From assembly GCA_002284615.2 (NCBI GenBank), contig MU070065.1, positions 117,299-139,469 on the forward strand: DNA of 22,171 nt, in the 5' to 3' direction. The position numbers and the translations under genes are program-made. The notes under the pieces were generated by a model that saw nothing but the letters and a program-made list of their open reading frames with translations, made no database searches and was not told where the DNA came from. This DNA is from Dunaliella salina. Taxonomy: Eukaryota > Chlorophyta > Chlorophyceae > Chlamydomonadales > Dunaliellaceae. Of the stretch, positions 9,700-20,319 are shown piece by piece. How positions within the stretch are numbered: position 1 is the first letter of the stretch; every line of letters starts with the position of its first letter.

Positions 9700-9925
9700 T
9701 GTTGCAGCCGTCTCATGGTCTAACCTATTTGTGTGCGTGCTTACATATGGTGTGCATCACAGACACCTAGTGTTGCTGCAGCCGTCTTTTGGTTAGACCC
9801 ATATGTGTGCTTGCATGCTGCATGCATATTGTGTGCATCATGGACTGCTGTTGTAGCCGTCTTTTGGTCAAACCCATTTGTGTGCATGCAACGCTTATAG
9901 TGTGCATCATAGCCAGTGTGTGCAA
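9700..9925 (+). repeat. Three ~75-bp tandem units just downstream of the element stop codon
   Basis: GCCGTCT occurs at about 9708, 9781 and 9857 (spacing 73 and 76). Each unit also contains an ACCYATNTGTGTGC-like segment and TGTGCATCA. The array begins about 25 bases after the NPPDPH stop codon, so it lies in the presumed 3' UTR of the element. The divergent copy at 18908 lacks it. Confidence 0.8.
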
Positions 9926-10220
9926 ACTTGGCAGCGGCTGTGTGGTCATTCTTGTTTAGTGTGCAGTCCCGCTCATTGTGGGTGTGCACCTGCATTTGAG
10001 TGTATGCCAGAACTTCTGGGCTCTTTCCATCTATCTCCTGCACATACCCGCACAGACATTGAATATGTTTGGCTTACATTTAGACTTAGCCCCAGTTCAA
10101 ATTGTTGTTTCACAAGGTGTTAATGTGCAACCTTTTTGTCAAGTTTGGCTCAATTTTCAATGCTGGTAGAGCGTGTGTCTCCAGCAACCGATCAGCCAGA
10201 TTCTCGGGCTGTAGGCCATT

Positions 10221-10250
10221 CTTGTAAACCCTTGTAAACCCTTGTAAACC
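10221..10250 (+). repeat. Three 10-bp CTTGTAAACC units, candidate element tail
   Basis: Three perfect head-to-tail copies. TTTTCATACCTTGT follows at about 10252-10265 and the same 14-mer also occurs at about 9685-9698, right after the element stop codon. Each unit contains TGTAA, the green-algal poly(A) motif. The unit resembles the reverse complement of the GGTTACAA repeats at 2592. Confidence 0.75.
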
Positions 10251-10265
10251 CTTTTCATACCTTGT

Positions 10266-11054
10266 GGTGGAGGGGGCACACGGCTCTTTTCTGAGCCAAT
10301 GTGTCTCCTTTTCCTTAATTGATGCAGGGAGAGTTTCTCTGCCTACGTAATTTTTCTTTTCTTTTCTTTCTTGATGCTCTTGGAGCAGATCACAATAATA
10401 ATGTGATCTGCTTCAAGGACACAAGATGTCACACAGTGTGATAACAGTGATTCAGCATGACACCATGCCGATGCTGACCTTAATGGTATTGGTGACACCA
10501 ACTGGCAAAGCCATGAAGGTTGATCTTTGAACAGGGACCAATGTAGCAATGCGGAACTGCTCTCTCTGCTTTGACACTCACAAGTATTGGGTACAGATAG
10601 GAGAAATTTCTTGATTCTTAGAAAAAACATTGTAAAAATTCAGGCCTGTAACTCACCCCAAAAGTCGACGTTTTCTCGGAACGCATCCTTTTGTCAATGA
10701 CTGAGCACAAAAATTTTTTTCCCTTGGAGCAAGAAAGACATGTGACACACATAGATGTCATATACAGAGGACCCGTAAACACGCATTTGGGTCAAACATC
10801 AGGAGAACCAATGCCATGAATGATTGCCTCAAACACGGAATTCCTCCAGGTCCAGGAAATTGTTCTCTACGCAGTCCCTTACGTAGGTTAACTGCATTGG
10901 CCATCACAGCAGCCAGATCAGTGTGAGGAGGATTGGAAGCAAACCAAAAGGGAGGTCGGACAAATGAATCAAACTAGCATCAATATTTCTGCCAGGCATT
11001 ACGCTCTTACCTAAAAATCAATACCACAGGCTCCGTGCTAAAGTCAAAGTCTGC
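10266..11054. other. Intergenic stretch without recognisable genes
   Basis: No conserved coding segment is seen on either strand. A (CTTTT)n-like pyrimidine stretch lies near 10350-10370 and a perfect 10-bp inverted repeat at 10384-10412. Confidence 0.5.
10384..10412. repeat. Perfect inverted repeat, 10-bp arms, 9-base loop
   Basis: AGCAGATCAC at 10384-10393 pairs with GTGATCTGCT at 10403-10412 around AATAATAAT. It lies between the element and the 3' end of the topoisomerase gene. Confidence 0.85.
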
Positions 11055-11059
11055 TTACA
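11055..11059 (-). terminator. Candidate poly(A) signal (TGTAA) for the topoisomerase gene
   Basis: On the minus strand TGTAA lies about 140 bases beyond the topA stop codon (11197-11199). UGUAA is the usual green-algal poly(A) signal. A five-base motif is expected by chance, so support is positional. Confidence 0.3.
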
Positions 11060-11196
11060 TGCAAGGCAGCCTCGGAAAACAAAACAACAGCGGCCAGCTG
11101 TCAATTCAAATGACGATCCGGCAAAATTGATGATGGAGCTTTTTAATGCTCGCGGCCTCCGGCTTGCGCAGACTTTTCTATCCTTGACAGAGCTTG

Positions 11197-14100
11197 CTAC
11201 TGGCTGCCGCCTGCTGCTCTGTGCTCCCGCCATGCCGCAGCCAAAAGTTGCATGACCTGGCTTGGAGAAGCCCCTGGATTGTCTGCCTTTACCTTGGGAC
11301 GCATCACACCACAAAACTCAATGTATGGATTGGCGTTACGCTGCTTCCCAGAAGCCTCAGGCATGCTGCCTGTGCTGTTGGCTCTCCGGCTGCTGCTTTG
11401 TACTGTCCTACCCTCTCTGCCCGGAGACACTGCCTGCGCCGGTTGGCCCCTCGCTCCTGCGCTGCCTTTGCTATTGGCAGTGGAGACCTTGGCTTTGCCA
11501 GAAGCTGGCCTGGCTTCAGCAGTGCTGGCTTTTTCGCTGCTGCCCTCTGCTGCCGCAAGCGCATTGTATGCAGCCTTGCCATCCTCTCCCTGTCGGAGTA
11601 AACAGGCCAGAGAAGTTTCCTCAATGCATGCAGTGTGCGTTGCCTCTTCCTCCCTTTCCTTTTCAGCATGGTAGGCGCACCATACCATGAACTCATCTAG
11701 ATTCAAAAGGGGCGCGTGCATTTCTTGCCAACTTCAGCGCGGAGACATCTTCATTGACTTCTGTTAGCAAAGGGAACCACCTATAAAGAACGCAGCTGGG
11801 AATTTTAATTTCCCTCAATAGGCACGTAAGATGGGAAGTTGCATTTTCTTGTAATGACAAACAGGTCTGCATTATGCTTTTGAGAGCTTTTGTACAAACA
11901 ATTCGAGGATCCAAACCAGGATAATCTGGGTTTGGACACCAGCAGAGCCAGCCCCGTACACTGGGCAGCAATGCTACACTCCAAGAAGCATTCATAATTC
12001 AGATCAGTTGCATCAACATCTGGCACACACTTTAGCATGACAGCTTTGCATGCCTTATTCAACTGGCGTCTGAAGATCATTACACACGTTTCCCACCTGT
12101 GCTTGCCATGCGGCAGCTAGCAGCTTCATCATCTCTGCAGGTCGCGCCTCAGGATTTGCAGCAGCAATCGCCTTGGCAAACAGGTCGAATGAGTTGGAGT
12201 GAGAGTGTGTGCATGGAAATAATAGTGTGTATGCATGCAAAGATCCCTGGTCAGAAAAAAAAAAGTTTGGATTCTGATGCTGATTTCAGAAGGTCCTTTA
12301 TCAATGTAGATTAGAAGACACAATTTAAGACTGTAAAAGCTGTGTTGTGGATCTGAGCAACATTGGCGTGAGGACTGCAGGTTCTTTTTTTGCTGCATGG
12401 TAATAAGAATCGGAGCGCTTACAGTGATTCTATATAGCTTGAATAGCTATGCTTCAACTTCAGAAGGCAATTTGGCGCTGTCAAAAAAAGGTGTAATAGG
12501 AGGGATATAGCACTTTCAGCTCAGGTTTGGTGCATTTGCTCCACTGCGCACCCTGTGGCGCCTCGGAAGAACCTTCAACGCCCAAGAGGTTTTGCACAAA
12601 ATGTATCAGCCATGAAGAGGTTCGTTTGAGACATATGGGAGGCATGCACCGAATGCATGATCTTCCACAGTCCATCACGATTTGCTGACCTTAGCGGGAT
12701 GGACGTTTGGAACGGAATTGATGCACTAGCAAGGTAGAATCATTGTACGCATGTAACGACATCATGATCAGGCCAGAGGGTGAGGGTGTTTTGCAAGTAC
12801 ATGCAATTCAGGACACACAAAAGCAACACATTTCACGTTCTAGAGTTCACCTTTGTCACCCATTTGCTTTCACATAAATAAATTGGCTGATGCTTATACC
12901 AGCAACACATTAACACATCATGATTTAAATTTATTGGAGCAGCGGGGACACACACCACTGGAGGCAACCCTTTCTGGAGGTATGGAGTCCTACGCACGCA
13001 CACTCACCGGCCGTTGCTCGTTGCAGAAGAGTAGGTAGCCTGTGGTCTTTTTGCTACTCTTGTCTGCCGCCCCCCCGTTGCTGGCCTCCCCTCTCCCGAC
13101 CTTCACCCCCTTTGAGCTGCTGGCCTTGCCTGTCCCGGCTTCCTCCTTGGAAGCCTTCTTGCTGACCTTTTCTTTGGGCACTGTAGGGATGCCCTTGGCA
13201 GCCATGCGCGCTGCCTTCTTGGAAATCAGCTCAAGAGCCTGCAGGCAGGGAGGGTAAGTTAAGAGTGCCAAGAGGAGCATGGCATGTCAAGAGTGCAAAT
13301 GAAGAGCATGCTCAATATCCAGGAAATCAGCCCAAGATCCAGGGAATCTGCTCGAGTGCATACAGACAGGGGACGAGTTTGAGTATCAAGCGCATACAGG
13401 CAGGGAGGACGAGTTTAAGTACCAAGGAAAGCATGGCAAGTCAGCCTATCAAGGAAGGGCATGCTCAAGTATCCAGGAAATTAGCTCAAGCGCCTGCAGG
13501 AAGGGAGGACGAATTAGAGTATCGAGGCATGGCAAGTCAGCCTATCAAGGAAGAGCATGCTCAAGTGTCCAGAAAATTAGCTCACGCGCACACAGGCAGG
13601 AGAGACAAGTAGAGTAAGAGGAAGCATGGTAAGTCAGCCTATCAAGGAAGGGCATGCTCAAGTATCCAGAAAATTAGCTCAAGTGCATACAGGCAGGAGG
13701 ACGAGTTAGAGTACTGAGGACAATATGGCATGTCAAGAATATAGAGAAGGAACATATAGAGAAGGAATTATCCAGGAAATCAGCCCAAGAATGTCAGGGA
13801 ATGCACGGCATGTCCAGAGTGCAAAGGAAGGACGTGCTAAAGTGAACAGCCCATAGTCACCAGAACAGTCCAAACTGCATGACCACATTAGAGAGAAGTC
13901 CAAGGCTACATGTTTCTGCTCATAACATATTTTTGTATGTGTACTGCATGAGGTCTCCAAGGGTGAGGCCACAAATGGCAACCTCACTTTAAACGCTGCA
14001 AAGACTTTTCAACATCACCATCACTGTCATTAACAACAACGGGAGGCTTGAAGGTCAGGATTGCACTCTATGACGAACTCACTAGCATCCCTTGTCAACA

Positions 14101-14671
14101 TTTCTCACTATATTTGTCGACATTGCTGCTGCCTGCTCACCTCCTCCAGTGTGATGTTCTCCGGCGCCTTATCTTTGGGCAAGGGCGCCAACACTGCCTG
14201 GTGCTGTACATATGGCCCGTACCTGTTGGGAAAATGGGCAGCGCACAGGGTGCAACCAATGCGCGTGCCAAAATTCAGTATTTCATCAAAGTCAATTGGC
14301 CTTACAACTTTCCTCTTCGAAATACAACAATCCAAAGTTGAAGCAATGGGAGCACAGCGCCTAGAACTGCTTAGAGCCATACGAGGACAACAGATGAATG
14401 CTGCTACTTCTTTCCTAGCTGGCAGTAATCCCCAGGATTGTTTGCATTCAAATTATAGACAACACTTGCATTGATAGGCACGCTGGCTGTGATGGCGCCC
14501 TCTGTCTTTCAAACCCCCGCAGCAAAAACGCCTCCGCCAGCCAACACATCTTCATCCCATCCACNNNNNNNNNNNNNNNNNNNNNNNNNNNNNNNNNNNN
14601 NNNNNNNNNNNNNNNNNNNNNNNNNNNNNNNNNNNNNNNNNNNNNNNNNNNNNNNNNNNNNNNNNNNNNNN

Positions 14672-14750
<79 letters not shown>

Positions 14751-17700
14751 GCCCGACTTGATCAGGATTGGAGCTCCATCATCAGGGTGGCTGCCCAAGG
14801 ACTGCGGTACGGTTGCATCAAGCAGTGCAATGGCATGCTCCAGGGTGACGCTGCTTGGGTCAATGTCCTTGGGGATGGACGCCCTGCAGCATGCGGAGGG
14901 TTGGCCAGTTCTCTCTGTATATGTATTCATACATGCTGTAATACAGGTGTATGGGATTTCTGGCACTAAATATACGGGCACACAGCATTGGTGTACAGAA
15001 TTGGCCGACCCTCAGCATGAGCCATGAATCATTTATGGCTTTTGGTCCGTGCAGCATGACCCATTCCCAGCATGCGGCCTGAGGCATGAGCCTTGATGGG
15101 TAGCATGCTTTGCAAATTCAAGTTCAATGCACAAGGCATTGATCTGCTCTCCCAACGCTCATGCAGCTTAATCTCACAACCTCACAATCAGCTGTCGTAT
15201 TACAGCCACCTTGTCATTGGTGTATGGGGTGCACCAACATGGGAGAGAATGTGCGGCTCCAATCCCAGGATGGGCTGGGGGTTTCTGATAATGCCCCTTG
15301 GTGGGGCGTACGATGGGAGGTCCTTTCCTTAACGCACGCGGTTGAACAGCAAGTGTAGATCTACCTTTTCTTTTCTTTCCTTTCCTTTCCTTTCCTTTCC
15401 TTTTTTTCCCTTTTTTTCTTTTCTTTCATGCCCAATCAGGCCATCTGTTGTGCCTCTTCTCCGCGCATTGCAACCCTCTGGACACCATGCAGTAAATTTT
15501 GGCAAATACAAGCAAGCCTTCTCGTCCAACCCCTATTTGAGCACCGCTGGCACCCTTTTCCCCTTTGTGTGCCCTCCTTTGCAAACCCCCGACAGCAATG
15601 GGGTACCTTTCATTCATAATCTCAAACCAAAATTACCTCTGTGCTCTTTGTACCGCAAACCATTGCCAAAGCAGCACTACTGCTACCACACCATGAGTGA
15701 GAGTTGCAAAGGGGAAGAAACACACAAACTTACTGCAACAAGTGCAGGAGAAAAACTGAACGTCCTCATCCGCAGCATCTGCATCTGCATCAGTATCAGA
15801 TAGCCGCAGAGGGTGACAGCTCACCTCACAACGTCAGCCTTTTTCTCCTTTTTTGCCGCCCCCTTCTTCCCTCGCTCCTGCTTTGCCCCTGCACCATTTT
15901 CTGGCCCTCCAGTCCCCTCTACAGGACCTAGCTCCAGGTATGGGCCATAGGGACCTTTCTTGCGTAGCACGGCCTGGCCTGTGGTGGGATGGTAACCCAG
16001 GTGCAGGGGCCCAGAGACCAGGGCCTCGTCCATAGCCTCACTGCTCTCAGCGCTGTCTGCAAAGAACAAGCCCAGAGGTCACGCGTGATGCGTGCAATCG
16101 CTGACAGAGTTATGTGCAAATTATTTGGCTATCAGAATATGCAAGAACGTTGCAGCGGAGGATTGAGGGATGGGAACAGTACGACATGGCGTTGTGGAGC
16201 TGTGGAGAAGTGCTGTTGAGCGCAGCGGAAAAAAAAAAAACTGGCCTGGTGCACTGTTGGGTGGAGCGCTGCAAAGCTCTGGAGGCCTTTGAACCAAGCA
16301 GGGGCTCAAAGGCCTCCAGAGTTTCTTTGCTTCAAGATCTGTACTCAGGCACAGGCCCAGAGATTGCATACGATAGCGTGAATCACGGGAGAATGGGAAA
16401 GATGAGTACTTGTTTGGTGGCTTGAGAGAGTAGGAATGATGCGTGTTAGTTTGGTGGTGGATTGGAGACAATACCAGAGCTGGACAACTCCCCCCCCCCA
16501 AAAGGCATGTTCTAGACATGCTCCCAGCATAGGCGCGCCCAAACCTGGGACACTTAAGCTTAGTTTCAGGATGCAGCTATCTTTTTCACTAAAGCTCAAC
16601 ACTCCCAGATTTTGGCGCATATGCCTAGTTGGCCGCGGTGGTGGCTGAGGGGCGATAAACAGGTCAGGGAATAATGCCAATGAGCAACGTGAAATTATTG
16701 GGTTGGCCAACTCCGTGTGAATATGCCCTACATATCAGCTTTTTGGCGGGGAAAATGCACTGTGTGTGGCATATATGCATGGAATTGGCCAACCCTATGA
16801 AATTTACATGCATGCTGCAAGCACTTGCCGTAATGTCCCAAATTTTAATTTAATTTGATTTAAGAGAGAGTGCTGCTTTCAATTATTACTTACTGGGCAG
16901 TTGCAACGGACGAGCATAGCTGCAAGGTTCTTGGGGATGGTCAAAGTTGGAGCAACCCACAAAGCCGCCGAACCTGAGGGAAACGATTGGTTGCTTTAGT
17001 GACGTGGCCCAAGAAAAAGGAAGAACAACAAAGAGGAGTCACAATCCTTGCAGTGGGCATGGCCATCTGTGAGGAAAGACGGAATGAGAAGGAGCAATCA
17101 AATAATCTACTCAAACATGAAACGGGGATGAAACCTTCTTTATGAGGTTCAAGATTTAGAGGACAGGTCTTCCTTGGATAACAGAGAGCAGCTTGCTTGG
17201 CAAAGGCAACAGCACCTTGCGAGCTAGCAACCCTACTGAATGACAGGATTACAGGAGGCGGCTTTGTAGGCAAAGCAGCTTCTTGCAATAAGCTGACACT
17301 CACTTGGAGGGCTTGTAGTGCAGGGTCCCTGTCAAGCATTTGGGGCATCTTCGGGCTTCCTCGTCACCGCCTGGGAAAAACACTGGCAGGAGCTCCTGTG
17401 CGCATGCAGTGGAAGACAGAGTGCTGACCTGGACTCTGAGAAGGCCATCAACGAGCTTGCCTTGGATTCTAATTAAAAATCAAAGCCTCCAAGACTAAAG
17501 CTTCCATGATAAAAGCCAAGCCTCCACAATCTAAGTTTCTCGTGATTCAAATTAAAGCCTTTCAAGTTGAAGCCTCTGCTTGACCTCCCCGTTTAATGTG
17601 TGCTGAGCCATTTCCAGCAAATTTCTCCAAAATTGCTTTGGAATAGGGAGCTTGTCTTCACGACCGGGACCACCCCATGTCTTACCAATTAGCCATTACC

Positions 17701-20244
17701 CATTACCCATAAGCGCAACAGCACTTGCATAATTAGAGACCACTGTTGTGCCCATGAGTGCAGTAGCACATCAGCTAATAGATCACTGCTCTACCTGGCA
17801 CACCAACGATCAGATATCACTGTTGTGTCCATAAGTGCAGTGGCACAGTAACAATCAGATGACAGACCAATGATTGCTATCATGCCCATAGTGCACTTGC
17901 TCACCTCGTTCAGTGCATCTACGACCTCTGACACTTTAAGGTCCTTGAGGCTCTCACATTTTTCCTGGAAGGGGCCCCAAAAGTCCTTGAGCACGCTCTT
18001 CCAGGGCACAGATCCCTCTACAATGTGACAGACAACAAAGTGGTGATGCTCTTCAGGGCACAGATCCCTCTTGCAAAGCATACAATTCCAAAGCACGCTC
18101 TTCCAGGGCACAAATCCCTGTACAACATGACAAACAGACAACCACGTGGAGCAGGAAGCAAGAGGAAAAAATCAGGTTGTTGTTGGGAAAAAATGAGATT
18201 GTGGCTATGCAAGCGGAACTGGGTGGAAGACACCTTAGTGATGTACCATGAAAAAACGAAAATAAGATTTCATGGCAGTATGCAGACCACACGTGAAACT
18301 AAACCCCAGTGGAAGCAATTTCAATTTTCCTCAAATCAAACATGTTCCCGCAAGATCTGCAGGAAGGCGCTGCACTACTCAGATTTTTTTGTACATGTGC
18401 AGAGGACAACCTTCTTGAGCACCACCTGAGACCTCGTCAAGCTGCTGCTCCATTGTGCTTGTGAAGTCATAGTCGATGTACTGCTGGAAGTAGCGCTGCA
18501 GAAAGGCCACGAGCACCAAGCCCTTCGAACTGGGCACCAAAGCCCGCCCCTCTTTGGTGATGTAGCCGCGTGTCTGCACCATGTGTGTTGAGCACCATAT
18601 TGTGAGGGCACAATGTGCACCATGTATTGTGTACCATATTGGGCACCTCCCCCTCCCCCCTGTGATGCAGCCGAATGTCTGCACCATGTTTTAAGGGCAT
18701 GATGAGTTTTATTCCGAGTGCACCATGTCGTGAGCCACAGCTCACCCCTCTTGGGTGAAACCTGCTTTATGTCTTGAGGGCATTATGAAAAAGTGAAGGT
18801 AAAAGTCTACGCTGGATACAACCAGGACGCAATAAGGAAAGACCCAACAATTAGCACTGAAACCAACAGTAAGCCCCACCAACGAAGGCTAGCTATGAGC
18901 AGCCCAGCTAATGGGGGTCCGGCGGGTTGTCAGCCATCTGTCCAGCTGCGCACCTCGCTGTCCTGTATGCAGCCCGACCCTTAGCCCCCTCCCGCAAGCC
19001 CCAATTGCTTATGTTGCTGAGTCGGATGGCATTTTTGGTGTTGTGAATTTTTGTTAGGGACTTTACAGCGTGATAGTGAAGATCTTCTGCGGTTTTGTGG
19101 GCTTTTTCTTTGGTTAGGCCAAGTTTGCAGGGGGGAATCATTAGTGTCGGGATTGAAGATAGTTCCAGCAACCCCAATGAGTATGGTGTGCAATGTGACT
19201 CTGTTTTTGCGGTGTGTGCCACGGAGATTTTTTGTGTGTAGGCTGTCAATGGTGTTTTTGTGCTGATTTTGTGCTGTGTGGAGTGTTTGTTCAGGTTTGG
19301 TGTCAGAACAGAAATTGAGCTCAATGAGGTGGATATCTCTGTCTCTGGGATTCATATCCTGCGGGTGATGTGTGGAGTCTCTGCCTTCAAGGGGCAAAAC
19401 TATAATGCCATCAGGGCGACTGAGCTGTGCATATGGTGGTTCTCTGGGTGGAAACAGCCAATGTGGAATGCTTCGGTGGACACTATTTGGAATTTCCATC
19501 TTCAGGGAGCATAGCCTCTCTGTATTGCATGCATCTATAAAGACAATATAAGATCCATAGTCTCCTTTGCGGATTGCTTCACCGCAGATGCTGAGTTGAT
19601 GATGGCAATTTATGTTCATTCTATTTATTTGTGGGTGGGCATTATGAGTAGGTTTGGGTAGCCACCTTGGGTCGGCGAGCCTATTTGGCGGATGGGCCTT
19701 ACTCTCGAGGGGGACGAGGGTCACCAAATCAGTGTAAAGTCGCCCCTAAATTCCCAGTAAATCCGCAAAAATTTAGGAGCGTCAAATAACACAATTACTC
19801 TAGAAAAACACTCATAATACATTTACATAAATCAAAGAACACAACCCGGGAAAGTGTTTTGGCCATTTGTTCAGGCAAGCCATAGGAGTAGGCATAGTGC
19901 AAGCTCTGCAAGCAGCTTCTCAATCCATTCCTGATTTCAAAGCAAGTCACATCTGAAACAAGGGGACTGCAACGGGTACAGGAAGGGTCTGCTGCAAGAG
20001 GGTCTGATTGGGTTGGAGCAGCAAAAGGGACAGCAACAGCAGCAGCAGGAGGAGGCATCGACAAGCAACAGACGCTGCGCAACGTGCCAGCTCCGCAGCA
20101 ACATTGAGAATGCATGCATATGCTTGTCAGAGTGTGTGCGTGTGCGCGTACATGCATGCGTGTGATTGTGCACTTACATGCATGCATTTGTTTTGAGTGT
20201 GTGCGTGTGAGGGCACTAGCATTCTTGTGTGCGCGCACGCGTAC

Positions 20245-20319
<75 letters not shown>

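Larger units (their letters stand above)
6078..10250 (+). mobile_element. Decayed retroelement-like insertion: PCIF1-like / RNase H / CCHC / restriction-like endonuclease
   Basis: This is the intergenic element between the convergent genes. The left limit is set by the repeat shared with 1509-1610. The right limit is set by three 10-bp CTTGTAAACC units at 10221-10250, which look like a short-repeat retroelement tail carrying TGTAA. Coding traces are clear from about 7150 to the stop at 9675. Upstream, 6690-7130 holds only weak traces such as REVDLVKYTD and KFARRTWLAYTIRKA. I find no reverse transcriptase motif (for example FADD) in any frame, so the element looks non-autonomous or RT-less. 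A related C-terminal segment occurs at 18908-19727 on the other strand. Boundaries are approximate and no target-site duplication was identified. Confidence 0.6.

Noticed and set aside
9700..9925. CRISPR-like array
   Set aside because: Units are adjacent imperfect tandem repeats without separate unique spacers, in a eukaryotic context.
11252..11690. Two plus-strand ORFs of about 140 aa opposite the last topoisomerase exon
   Set aside because: Antisense shadows of the Ala/Ser-rich coding exon 11589-11197, whose HMG-box similarity fixes the strand.
14448..14981. Minus-strand ORF across the CA repeat and the N gap
   Set aside because: Only 14749-14883 is supported (topoisomerase exon); the CVCVCV and X parts are microsatellite and gap.
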